Shown here: piece after piece, positions 1-9,335 of the stretch | Numbering within the stretch: the first letter of the stretch is position 1 | Layout of the letters: each line of letters begins with the position of its first letter | Source: Chloroflexota bacterium | Lineage (GTDB): Bacteria; Chloroflexota; Dehalococcoidia; Bin125 | Direction: 5' to 3' | Length of the DNA: 61,144 bases | NCBI GenBank assembly: GCA_028874365.1 | Contig: JAPPJZ010000005.1 | Location: 1 to 61,144 of the forward strand | Made by a program: the position numbers and the translations under genes | Notes under the pieces: generated by a model | The model's database searches: none | Told to the model about the DNA's origin: nothing | What the model saw: only the letters and a program-made list of their open reading frames with translations

Positions 1-730
<730 letters not shown>

Positions 731-907
731 GCAGGTCCCCTCACGAACAGATCAAACAGGTCAAACCCGTGCGGTATCCGGTGGCGGCAGAGCCGACGGC
801 GCTGCCAGACGGCAGGCTACCGCCCAGCCCAACACGCGGCAATTGCTTGATTTACAGGCCCAATCCAGTCATACCCGCGCTGGCCGCGGCGTTGAGCGAG
901 TCGAGCA

Positions 908-1252
908 TCAGAGGTCCTTGACCGGCGCCGGCAGCTCGCCTTCGCGCGCGGCGTCGATCATCTGCTTGGCCTCGGCCGGCATTTCGACGCCCATCTGATC
1001 GAAGCGCTCCTCCGCCCAACGGCCGATCTGCCGGGGGTCGCGGTAGGCGTCCGGGCCCGCACCCGGACCCGGTGAACCGTACTGCTCCAGGACCTGCGAC
1101 TCCGTCTTCGGCGTCGCGAAGCGCGAGATCACGCGCACCATCTCCCCCTCCGTGCATGCCTCGCAGGTCGGGACCTGGGCGCGATCCAGCGAACGATGGA
1201 ACTGTTCCTGCGCGTGGCCGCACTGCCGGCATCGGTATTCGTAGATCGGCAC
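908..1252 (-). CDS. FmdB-family zinc ribbon protein
   Basis: Small (114 aa) putative regulatory or metal-binding protein. It opens with the family signature MPIYEYRCRQCGH and has two CxxC pairs, C8/C11 and C30/C33, that would bind one zinc. The start is a GTG with a strong AAGGAGG Shine-Dalgarno 7 nt upstream. The C-terminal half is low-complexity and rich in Pro, Gly and Ala. It follows a second FmdB-like gene by 32 bp on the same strand, so the two look like tandem paralogues in the rnhB-yraN transcription unit. The true function of the family is not well established. Confidence 0.85.
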   Translation of the reverse strand: MPIYEYRCRQCGHAQEQFHRSLDRAQVPTCEACTEGEMVRVISRFATPKTESQVLEQYGSPGPGAGPDAYRDPRQIGRWAEERFDQMGVEMPAEAKQMIDAAREGELPAPVKDL

Positions 1253-1284
1253 GGGCGGCCTCCTTCGCTGCGTCTGCGCGCTGG

Positions 1285-1557
1285 TCAGACGAGATCGGCG
1301 GGCAGCTCAGGGGCGGCGCCGGCCGATTCCCGCCAGGCGGCAACCGACTCGGGATCGTCGGCGTCGACATCGTCGAGCGTGTCGAACCCCGCGAACGACA
1401 ACTCGGTCTTCGACCGGAACCGCGAGAACCTGGTCTGCAGGCTGTCGCCGCGACACTCCGGACAGGCCGGCGGTGGGTCGCCATCAGCCCGCACCCGCCT
1501 CTTGAAGACCTCGACGGTCCGCGCGCATTCGGAGCAGTAGTACTCGTAGATCGGCAT
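1285..1557 (-). CDS. FmdB-family zinc ribbon protein, second paralogue
   Basis: A 90-aa protein starting MPIYEYYCSEC, with CxxC pairs at C8/C11 and C32/C35 that predict one bound zinc. Family members are annotated as putative regulators, but their targets are not known. It lies between yraN and the other FmdB gene, all on the minus strand, 55 bp downstream of yraN. The tail is acidic and probably unstructured. Compared with its neighbour it has a longer spacer between the cysteine pairs. Confidence 0.85.
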   Translation of the reverse strand: MPIYEYYCSECARTVEVFKRRVRADGDPPPACPECRGDSLQTRFSRFRSKTELSFAGFDTLDDVDADDPESVAAWRESAGAAPELPADLV

Positions 1558-1612
1558 GTCGTCGCTCGGGTCTCCGCTTCGCTCTCAGCTTAGTCTGAGT
1601 CGCCGCCGACGC

Positions 1613-2008
1613 TCACTCGTCCTCGACCGCGTCCTGGATGTGCGCCGCGACGACGAGTTGGCCGTCGCGATCGGTCGTGACGACGATCACATCGACGCGG
1701 ATGTCGATCTCGTGGTCGAGCTCGGCGATCAGCCCGTGCGCTAGACGCCGCAACTGGCGCTGCTTGCGCGGCCCGATCGATTGGGCCGCCTCCACGACGT
1801 AGCGAGGGTTGGAGCGGCTGCGCACCTCCACGATCACACACGTGCGGTCCGGCGCGGTCGCGATGATGTCGGCCTCGCCCCAGCGCCGCCGGTAGTTGCG
1901 TTCGACGATCGTGTAACCGCGCGCCGAGAGGTAGTCGGCGGCGCATTGTTCTCCCGCCGCCCCCAGTCGTCGCCGGTGATCAGGATCGGGCGGCATCGAG
2001 CGCCCCAT
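1613..2008 (-). CDS. yraN: YraN/UPF0102 family endonuclease-like protein
   Basis: A 131-aa member of UPF0102, a family with a restriction-endonuclease-like fold (PD-(D/E)XK superfamily) found next to rnhB in many bacteria. The visible signature is AAGEQCAADYLSARGY, then GEADII and VEVRSR, which correspond to the GEIDLI and VEVK motifs of the fold. The usual VEVK lysine is Arg here. The start overlaps the end of rnhB by 29 bp; a second in-frame Met at residue 5 would also overlap. Its cellular role is unproven. Confidence 0.9.
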   Translation of the reverse strand: MGRSMPPDPDHRRRLGAAGEQCAADYLSARGYTIVERNYRRRWGEADIIATAPDRTCVIVEVRSRSNPRYVVEAAQSIGPRKQRQLRRLAHGLIAELDHEIDIRVDVIVVTTDRDGQLVVAAHIQDAVEDE

Positions 2009-2648
2009 CGAGCATCATGCGCGGCTGGAGCAGATCGGCAACGGGAGCGAAACTGCGCCGATGCTCGGGGCAGGGTCCGAGCGACTCGAGCGCGGTGAGG
2101 TGCTGCGCCGATCCATACCCCTTATGACGAGCAAACCCGTAGCCGGGGCAGCGCTCATCGAGTTCGACCATCCAGCGGTCGCGAGCCACCTTGGCGATGA
2201 TCGAGGCGGCGGCGATCGAGGCGACGGTCGCATCACCTTTGACGATCATCTCGGTCCGCCAGGCCAGCCGCAGATCGTCGCGGCCGTCGGCCAGCACGAC
2301 ATCGGGAGGCTCCCGCAGCTGCTCGATCGCTCGCCGGCAGGCCAGCCTCAGCGCGTTCGTCATGCCCAGATCGTCGAGTTCGGCGGCCTGCACCCAGCCC
2401 AGGCTCCATTGCTGCGAGCCCTCGCGGATCAGCGGTGCCAGTCGCTCGCGTTGCTGCGGGCTGAGCTGCTTGCTGTCGCGCAACTCGGACAGCCAGGCCG
2501 GCCGCCGATCCAGCGGCAGCGAGACCGCAGCCGTCACGATCGGACCGGCCAGCGGTCCGCGACCGACTTCATCGACGCCGACCACGCTGCCGGCGCCGTT
2601 GCGCCGGTGAAACAGCTCACGCCGACGGGTAGGACGTTGTCCGGGCAC
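1980..2648 (-). CDS. rnhB: Ribonuclease HII
   Basis: Cuts the RNA strand of RNA/DNA hybrids and single ribonucleotides embedded in DNA. It is 222 aa, normal for RNase HII. The catalytic Asp-Glu pair sits in GVDEVGRGPLAGP near residue 26, followed by DSKQLSPQQRE, the third acidic residue in LADGRDD, and the long conserved KGDATVASIAAASIIAKVAR segment. It heads a minus-strand cluster with yraN, in the usual rnhB-yraN order, and diverges from ftsH. Confidence 0.97.
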   Translation of the reverse strand: MPGQRPTRRRELFHRRNGAGSVVGVDEVGRGPLAGPIVTAAVSLPLDRRPAWLSELRDSKQLSPQQRERLAPLIREGSQQWSLGWVQAAELDDLGMTNALRLACRRAIEQLREPPDVVLADGRDDLRLAWRTEMIVKGDATVASIAAASIIAKVARDRWMVELDERCPGYGFARHKGYGSAQHLTALESLGPCPEHRRSFAPVADLLQPRMMLDGALDAARS

Positions 2649-2795
2649 GCCACGAGGGTAGAGCGCAACTGGCGATCGCGAAATTCACGTAATCCTGACG
2701 TTGGCCTGCCGGGCGTTGCGATATGCTCGAACGTGTCTCGACCTGTCGACGGCGCGGCCTGTTAGCAGGCCGGACGCCGCTATTGAGGGAAGCCG
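2649..2795. promoter_or_regulatory. Divergent rnhB/ftsH intergenic region
   Basis: This 147-bp gap separates the divergent rnhB and ftsH starts. A TATGCT hexamer at 2722-2727 with TTGGCC at 2701-2706 could form an ftsH promoter, but the 15-nt spacer is short. The same TATGCT hexamer lies 15 nt before tRNA-Phe. Confidence 0.3.
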
Positions 2796-4805
<2,010 letters not shown>

Positions 4806-4840
4806 CGCGCCCTGTACAGTGGGCTCTGTTTGCTGATCGC

Positions 4841-4868
4841 TTGACGGCATTGCCCCGCTGACTAGGCT
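4841..4868 (+). promoter_or_regulatory. Putative promoter of rplU-rpmA-rpmE
   Basis: TTGACG at 4841-4846 and TAGGCT at 4863-4868 are separated by 16 nt, with rplU starting 53 nt further on. A TAGGCTGGG run also occurs upstream of clpC on the minus strand (20731-20736), which gives weak support for a shared -10 form. Prediction by eye only. Confidence 0.35.
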
Positions 4869-4921
4869 GGGTAATTCAGGGGTAACGAACCGACCACATC
4901 CGAGGCCGATGCGAGAACGCC

Positions 4922-5443
4922 ATGAGCACTGATCCGTCCGACGTGTACGCCGTGATTCGCAGCGGCGGAAAGCAGTACCGGGTCTCGCCCGGACAACGAT
5001 TGAAGCTCGAACGTCTCGACGGCGCAGCCGGCGACCGCATCACGTTCAGCGACGTCCTGCTGGTCAGCGGCGGCGGCGAGGTCGCCGTCGGAGCCCCCAC
5101 GGTCGACTCGGCCAGCGTCAGCGGCGAGATCGTCGAGCAGGGTCGCGGTCGCAAGATCAACGTGTTCAAGTACAAGAACAAGACCCGCTACCGACGCCTG
5201 CGCGGCCACCGCCAGCTGCACACAGCCGTGTTGGTCGACGAGGTCTCGCTCGGCGACCAGACCTGGACGGCGCCCGTCGCCGATGAGCCGACCGAAGCCG
5301 AGATTGAGGAAGTCGAAGCGGTCGAGGACGAAGCGGCCATCGACGAGCCCGTCGCCGAAGCGACCGACGAGACGGCCGACGAGCCTGACGAGGCATCCGC
5401 CGAAGACACAGCCGACGACAGCGGCGAGGACACCGAGGAATAG
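4922..5443 (+). CDS. rplU: 50S ribosomal protein L21 with acidic C-terminal extension
   Basis: Binds 23S rRNA in the large subunit. The first ~110 residues are ordinary L21, with YAVIRSGGKQYRVSPG at the N-terminus and the RNA-binding stretch KINVFKYKNKTRYRRLRGHR. The protein is 173 aa, against about 103 for standard L21. The extra ~60 residues after residue 115 are almost entirely Glu, Asp, Ala, Thr and Pro and should be disordered and strongly acidic. It heads the conserved L21-L27-L31 gene group, 9 bp before rpmA. Confidence 0.96.
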   Translation: MSTDPSDVYAVIRSGGKQYRVSPGQRLKLERLDGAAGDRITFSDVLLVSGGGEVAVGAPTVDSASVSGEIVEQGRGRKINVFKYKNKTRYRRLRGHRQLHTAVLVDEVSLGDQTWTAPVADEPTEAEIEEVEAVEDEAAIDEPVAEATDETADEPDEASAEDTADDSGEDTEE

Positions 5444-5452
5444 GGGAGCGCC

Positions 5453-5731
5453 ATGGCACACAAGAAAGGCGTCGGCTCGTCTCGCAACGGCCGCGACAGC
5501 AACTCGAAGCGACTCGGCGTCAAACTGTTCGACGGCGAACTCGTGCGTACCGGCGGAATCATCGTGCGCCAGCGCGGAACTCGGATCCACGCGGGAGACC
5601 ACGTCGGCGTCGGCCGCGATCACACCCTGTTCGCCCTGGCCGACGGCACGGTCAAGTTCTCGCCCTACGCCCGCGGTCGGCGCAAGCAGGTTTCCGTCAT
5701 TCCAACGGAGCTCGAGGAGGTGGGCGCGTGA
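5453..5731 (+). CDS. rpmA: 50S ribosomal protein L27
   Basis: Large-subunit protein near the peptidyl transferase centre. It is 92 aa, starting [20 protein letters not shown] with the mature N-terminus directly at the start codon, so no cleaved N-terminal extension is present. The conserved [15 protein letters not shown] and [16 protein letters not shown] segments are intact. It sits 9 bp after rplU and overlaps the rpmE start by 4 bp (GTGA), so rpmE is probably translationally coupled. Confidence 0.97.
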   Translation: MAHKKGVGSSRNGRDSNSKRLGVKLFDGELVRTGGIIVRQRGTRIHAGDHVGVGRDHTLFALADGTVKFSPYARGRRKQVSVIPTELEEVGA

Positions 5732-5943
5732 AGGCGGAAATCCACCCCGAGTACGTCGACGCGACCATTACCTGCGGCTGCGGCGTCAGCTGGCAGACCC
5801 GCGCGACCCAGGCTGACATCCGTATCGAAATCTGCTCGACCTGCCACCCCTTCTTCACCGGCGAACAGCGCATCGTCGACACCGCCGGCCGCGTCGAGCG
5901 CTTCCGCCGCCGCTACGGCATCGTCGAGGACGAAGAGAACTAG
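5728..5943 (+). CDS. rpmE: 50S ribosomal protein L31 (zinc-binding form)
   Basis: Large-subunit protein that bridges the subunits. At 71 aa with C16, C18, C36 and C39 (CGC and [10 protein letters not shown]) it is the cysteine-containing, zinc-binding type A form rather than the Cys-less paralogue. The start codon is the GTG in the GTGA overlap with rpmA, preceded by a GGAGG site inside rpmA. It is the last gene of the L21-L27-L31 unit and is followed by a hairpin at 5961-5985. Confidence 0.96.
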   Translation: MKAEIHPEYVDATITCGCGVSWQTRATQADIRIEICSTCHPFFTGEQRIVDTAGRVERFRRRYGIVEDEEN

Positions 5944-5960
5944 GTCCCACCCCAACCCAG

Positions 5961-5985
5961 GATTCCCGCGCTCCTCGCGGGAATC
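5961..5985 (+). terminator. Hairpin after rpmE, possible terminator
   Basis: A perfect 10-bp inverted repeat, GATTCCCGCG then loop CTCCT then CGCGGGAATC, begins 18 bp after the rpmE stop. It lies between convergent rpmE and hicB and could serve both. No long T tract follows, so it may instead be a dispersed palindrome. Confidence 0.45.
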
Positions 5986-6021
5986 TCGCTGCACGCCTGT
6001 CTACGCCCGAGCGCCCGCAGC

Positions 6022-6483
6022 CTACGGATACGGCGGCGATTCGTCGGCCACGCTCGGAGCCGCACCGCCGGACACATCCCGCGCGCTGACGTCGAGACGC
6101 AGTCCGATCGCGCCCAGCGCCGCGTCCATCTGCTCCAACCGTGAGCTGTGTTGCACGTTGAGCACGCGGTCAACCTGCGGCAGATGCCAGCCCAGCCGGC
6201 GCGCCAGCTCGGCCTTGCCGATCCCCCGGTCGCGCATGCCCTGGTAGAGCATCAGCTTGACCGTGGTCAGCGTCGGCAGGGTTACCCGAACCTCGCCGTG
6301 CGACGGCGACGGAATATCCAGGCGACTGTGCATCCGAGCCGCGATCGCTTCCTCCAGCGCGTCGACCGCCCGCGCCAGCGCCTCCTCCCGGTCCTCGCCG
6401 AAGGTGGTCAACTCGGGGAAGTCGGGCGAAGTCACCAGCAGCGTGCCGGCATCCTCTTCGATGACGAGTGGATAGGAGAGCAT
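6022..6483 (-). CDS. hicB: HicB-family antitoxin with C-terminal helix-turn-helix
   Basis: Neutralises HicA and probably represses the operon. The 153-aa protein starts at the ATG that overlaps the hicA stop by one base (ATGA). The N-terminal HicB fold is clear: LSYPLVIEEDAGTLLVTSPD, FPELTTFGEDREEALARA and the helix AVDALEEAIAARM. The C-terminal half has an HTH-like segment with GIGKAELARRLGWHLPQVDR around residues 90-110, so it should bind DNA. A longer in-frame reading upstream lies inside hicA and is not the gene. Confidence 0.9.
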   Translation of the reverse strand: MLSYPLVIEEDAGTLLVTSPDFPELTTFGEDREEALARAVDALEEAIAARMHSRLDIPSPSHGEVRVTLPTLTTVKLMLYQGMRDRGIGKAELARRLGWHLPQVDRVLNVQHSSRLEQMDAALGAIGLRLDVSARDVSGGAAPSVADESPPYP

Positions 6484-6677
6484 CACTTCAGCTCCAGATC
6501 CTTCTTGATCTTCGCCACCAGCCCTGGCCCGAGTTCCTTGCGTCCCCCGTGCATCGGCAACTGACTGGTGCGCCGACCGCGCCGGACGGTGACGTGGCCG
6601 CTGCCGCCCTTGTGAGTTTCGAAGGTGCAACCCCGTTTCTTGAGCCAGCGGCGAAGCTCCGAGGCGTTCACAACCAC
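6483..6677 (-). CDS. hicA: HicA-family mRNA interferase toxin
   Basis: Double-stranded-RNA-binding-fold toxin that cleaves mRNA when free of HicB. It is 64 aa, the usual size. The core has LRRWLKKRGC, HKGGSGHVTVRRG with the conserved catalytic His, and the C-terminal GLVAKIKKDLEL helix. Several GTG codons are possible starts (6677, 6671); the annotated one begins VVVNASEL. It is upstream of hicB, as is normal for hicAB. The pair sits between the ribosomal protein cluster and the his genes, and nothing visible marks it as recently acquired. Confidence 0.9.
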   Translation of the reverse strand: MVVNASELRRWLKKRGCTFETHKGGSGHVTVRRGRRTSQLPMHGGRKELGPGLVAKIKKDLELK

Positions 6678-6695
6678 ACCCTACACAACACAACC

Positions 6696-6707
6696 GTTGA
6701 TCTCAAC
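6696..6707 (-). promoter_or_regulatory. Palindrome before hicA, possible HicB operator
   Basis: GTTGATCTCAAC is a 5-2-5 palindrome centred about 25 bp upstream of the hicA start, in a short AT-richer patch with flanking CAAC/GTTG half-sites. HicB proteins with an HTH often repress their own promoter. Inference from position only. Confidence 0.3.
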
Positions 6708-6748
6708 ACATCTGTTGCCTTCTCTACATTGTCGTGGTCGCTGCCCGC

Positions 6749-7099
6749 TCAGTCGTCGCCGAGCTCGCGGTAAAAGCAGCTGCGATGGCCCGTGTGACAG
6801 GTCGGACCGTGCGGCACGGCGCGGACCAACAGCGCGTCGACGTCGCAGTCCTTGCGGATATCGACCAGCTCCAGCACGTTGCCGCTGGTCTCGCCCTTGG
6901 TCCAGTACTCCTGCCGGCTGCGGCTCCAGAACGTGACCAGCCGCTTCTCCAGCGTCATCCGCAGCGAGCGCTCGTTCATGTAGCCGAGCATCAGGATCTC
7001 GCTCGTCGCGTCGTCCTGCACGATGGCGGGAATCAGGCCGTGGTCGTCATACTTGAGCTCGGGCACGGCGAACTCGGTCGGGTCAGAGGACGTCGTCAT
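6749..7099 (-). CDS. hisI: Phosphoribosyl-AMP cyclohydrolase
   Basis: Third step of histidine synthesis, opening the adenine ring of PR-AMP. The 116-aa protein starts [15 protein letters not shown] at an ATG inside the end of hisF (17-bp overlap). It has the Mg site DCDVDAL and the zinc cysteines in [11 protein letters not shown], plus [11 protein letters not shown] and the [18 protein letters not shown] segment. It lacks the fused HisE domain found in some bacteria, and no separate hisE is seen in the window. It is the last gene of hisH-hisA-hisF-hisI. Confidence 0.96.
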   Translation of the reverse strand: MTTSSDPTEFAVPELKYDDHGLIPAIVQDDATSEILMLGYMNERSLRMTLEKRLVTFWSRSRQEYWTKGETSGNVLELVDIRKDCDVDALLVRAVPHGPTCHTGHRSCFYRELGDD

Positions 7100-7868
7100 A
7101 GTCCGCGTGTTCCATTCGCATGGGGATGCCGGCGGCTCGCATCTGCCGCTTGACATCCATGATCGGGTGGGTGCCGAAGTGGAAGATCGAGGCAGCCAGC
7201 ACGGCATCGGCGTTGCCGTCCGTGATCGCGTCGATCATGTGCTGCGCGTTGCCCGCTCCGCCCGAGGCGATCACCGGCACGCCGACCGCGTCCGAGACGG
7301 CCCGGGTCAAGTGGATGTCGTAGCCGTCCTGGTGGCCGTCCGTGTTCATCGAGGTCAGCATGATCTCGCCCGCGCCGCGCTCGACGACTTCCCGGGCCCA
7401 TTCGACCGCGTCGATCCCGGTCGGGCGGCGGCCGCCGTGGGTGTAGACCTGCATCGAGCCGTCGGACTCGGTGCGCGCGTCGATCGCGACCACGATGCAC
7501 TGCGAACCGAACCGGTACGCGCCCTCCGAGATCAGCGCCGGACGCTCCACGGCCGCGGTGTTGATCGTGATCTTGTCGGCGCCCGATTCGAGCATCAGCA
7601 TCATGTCCTCGTCCGAGCGCAGTCCGCCGCCCACGGTGAAGGGAATGAAGACGCGGTCGGCCGTGCGCCGCACCATATCGACCACCGTATTGCGATCTTC
7701 GTGCGAGGCGGTGATGTCGAGGAAAACGAGTTCGTCGATCCCCTCGTGGTCGTACAGCGTCGCCAGTTCCACCGGGTCGCCCGCGTCGCGCAGCTCGACG
7801 AACGAGATGCCCTTGACCACGCGGCCGTTGTCGACGTCGAAGCAGCCGATGATGCGCTTGGTCAACAT
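7083..7868 (-). CDS. hisF: Imidazole glycerol phosphate synthase, cyclase subunit
   Basis: Uses ammonia delivered by HisH to convert PRFAR to imidazole glycerol phosphate and AICAR. It is a 261-aa (beta/alpha)8 barrel, starting [20 protein letters not shown] with catalytic Asp11; the second catalytic Asp is in VVAIDART near residue 130. The phosphate-binding segments FTVGGGLRS and VIASGGAGN are intact. It starts 18 bp after hisA and overlaps hisI, consistent with one operon. Confidence 0.98.
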   Translation of the reverse strand: MLTKRIIGCFDVDNGRVVKGISFVELRDAGDPVELATLYDHEGIDELVFLDITASHEDRNTVVDMVRRTADRVFIPFTVGGGLRSDEDMMLMLESGADKITINTAAVERPALISEGAYRFGSQCIVVAIDARTESDGSMQVYTHGGRRPTGIDAVEWAREVVERGAGEIMLTSMNTDGHQDGYDIHLTRAVSDAVGVPVIASGGAGNAQHMIDAITDGNADAVLAASIFHFGTHPIMDVKRQMRAAGIPMRMEHADYDDVL

Positions 7869-7886
7869 GACTCAGTCAGCATCGTG

Positions 7887-8645
7887 TCAGCACGTCCGCT
7901 CGCGCATGCCCGCTGCGGCCGCTGCGAAGGCGTCCGACAGCCTCAATCGACCGTCGTACAGCGCCCGCCCCAGCACAACCCCGGCGGCGCCCGTGGCGGC
8001 CAGACGGCGAATCTGCATCGGATGCGCGATCCCGCCCGCCGCGATGACCGGCGAGCGAGCCATGCCCGCGACGCGGCCGAACTCCGCTTCGTCGTGTCCG
8101 CCCAGCATGCCGTCCGAGGCGATATCGGTGTAGATGAAGCGGCGCACGCCGAACTCCTCGAGCTGCGTGATCAGCGCCACCGCCGGCAGCTCCGATTCCT
8201 CGGTCCAGCCGTTCAGCGCGACGCGACCGCCCCGGGCGTCGACCGAGACGGTCAGACCCGGTCCGCAGACGTCGACCGCGCGGCGCAGGAAGTCGCGATC
8301 GGTCACGGCGGCCGTGCCAACGATGATCCGCGCGACGCCGGCCTCCAGGTAGCGGCGGACGGTGTCGAGATCGCGAATCCCGCCGCCGACCTGCAGCGGC
8401 GTGCCCAGCGAGGCGATCCGCTCGACGAACTCCGCGTTCGCCGCTCGGCCTTCGCGCGCGCCGTCGAGATCGATCACGTGCAGCATCTCGGCGCCCTCGT
8501 CGATCCAGCGACGCGCCGGCGCGGTCGGATCGTCGTCGAATACGGTTTCGCGCTCGTAATCGCCCTGCACCAGCCGCACGCAGCGTCCGCCGCGGATGTC
8601 GATCGCAGGCAGGACATCGATCATGTTGGGCGCTGAAGCAGTCAT
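7887..8645 (-). CDS. hisA: ProFAR isomerase (HisA)
   Basis: Amadori isomerisation of ProFAR to PRFAR in histidine synthesis. It is a 252-aa barrel, homologous to HisF. The N-terminal [20 protein letters not shown] holds the catalytic Asp, and the second conserved Asp is in [12 protein letters not shown]. The phosphate sites are LQVGGGIRD and VIAAGGIAH. The start overlaps the hisH stop as ATGA, so translation is probably coupled. Nothing here suggests the dual-substrate PriA form of Actinobacteria, but this was not tested. Confidence 0.97.
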   Translation of the reverse strand: MTASAPNMIDVLPAIDIRGGRCVRLVQGDYERETVFDDDPTAPARRWIDEGAEMLHVIDLDGAREGRAANAEFVERIASLGTPLQVGGGIRDLDTVRRYLEAGVARIIVGTAAVTDRDFLRRAVDVCGPGLTVSVDARGGRVALNGWTEESELPAVALITQLEEFGVRRFIYTDIASDGMLGGHDEAEFGRVAGMARSPVIAAGGIAHPMQIRRLAATGAAGVVLGRALYDGRLRLSDAFAAAAAGMRERTC

Positions 8646-9280
8646 GCGCAGGCGTGTTCGCGCAGGAAATTGCGGTAGATACGGAGCCCGTAGGCGCCGC
8701 TCTTCTCGGGGTGGAACTGCGTCGCCGCGAGCCGTCCGCGCTCGACGGCAGCGGTCACGTCGGTCCCGTAATCGGCAACCGCGACCACCTCGTCTGGCTC
8801 GGCCAAGTCGCAGTAGTAGGAGTGCACGAAGTAGAAGTGGGACCCGTCGGGGATGCCGTCGAACAGCGGCGTCGGACGACGCAACTCCACCCGATTCCAG
8901 CCCATGTGCGGAATCTTGCGGCCCGCCGGCAACCGCACGACGCGGCCCTGGAGCACGTCCAGACAGGCGTGCTCGCCGCCTTCCTCGGACACCGTCATCA
9001 GCGCCTGCAGGCCCATGCAGACCCCCAGGAACGGCCGATCGGCGCCGATGTACTCGCGGATCGGCTCGACCAGCGCCCGCTCGCGCAGGTTGCGCATCGT
9101 GTCGGCCGCAGCGCCGACGCCGGGCAGAATGACGACATCGGCCGCGTCCAGCGCCGCCGGCACCGACGCCACCTCGGGCCTCGCCCCGACCCGCTCCACC
9201 GCGCGCACCACCGAGCGCAGGTTGCCCGCGCCGTAGTCGAGGATGATGACGTCAAGATCGGCCAGCAGAGGATCGCTCAC
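8642..9280 (-). CDS. hisH: Imidazole glycerol phosphate synthase, glutaminase subunit
   Basis: Class I glutamine amidotransferase that supplies ammonia to HisF. It is 212 aa. The nucleophile Cys is in PFLGVCMGLQAL, and the His-Glu pair is in TQFHPEKSG near the C-terminus. The N-terminal IILDYGAGNLRSV motif is typical. The start is a GTG, 54 bp from the divergent ligA. It is the first gene of the hisHAFI unit. Confidence 0.97.
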   Translation of the reverse strand: MSDPLLADLDVIILDYGAGNLRSVVRAVERVGARPEVASVPAALDAADVVILPGVGAAADTMRNLRERALVEPIREYIGADRPFLGVCMGLQALMTVSEEGGEHACLDVLQGRVVRLPAGRKIPHMGWNRVELRRPTPLFDGIPDGSHFYFVHSYYCDLAEPDEVVAVADYGTDVTAAVERGRLAATQFHPEKSGAYGLRIYRNFLREHACA

Positions 9281-9329
9281 GCGCTGAGCGTATCAGCCGG
9301 ATTGGCGGGCCCGGCGTTCGCGGCGTTCG

Positions 9330-9335
9330 TATAGT
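9330..9335 (+). promoter_or_regulatory. Possible -10 element for leaderless ligA transcript
   Basis: TATAGT ends 7 nt before the ATG at 9343, so a transcript starting at the normal distance would begin at or next to that codon. No Shine-Dalgarno is visible and no well-spaced -35 is present. The alternative GTG start at 9334 lies inside this hexamer. Confidence 0.35.
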
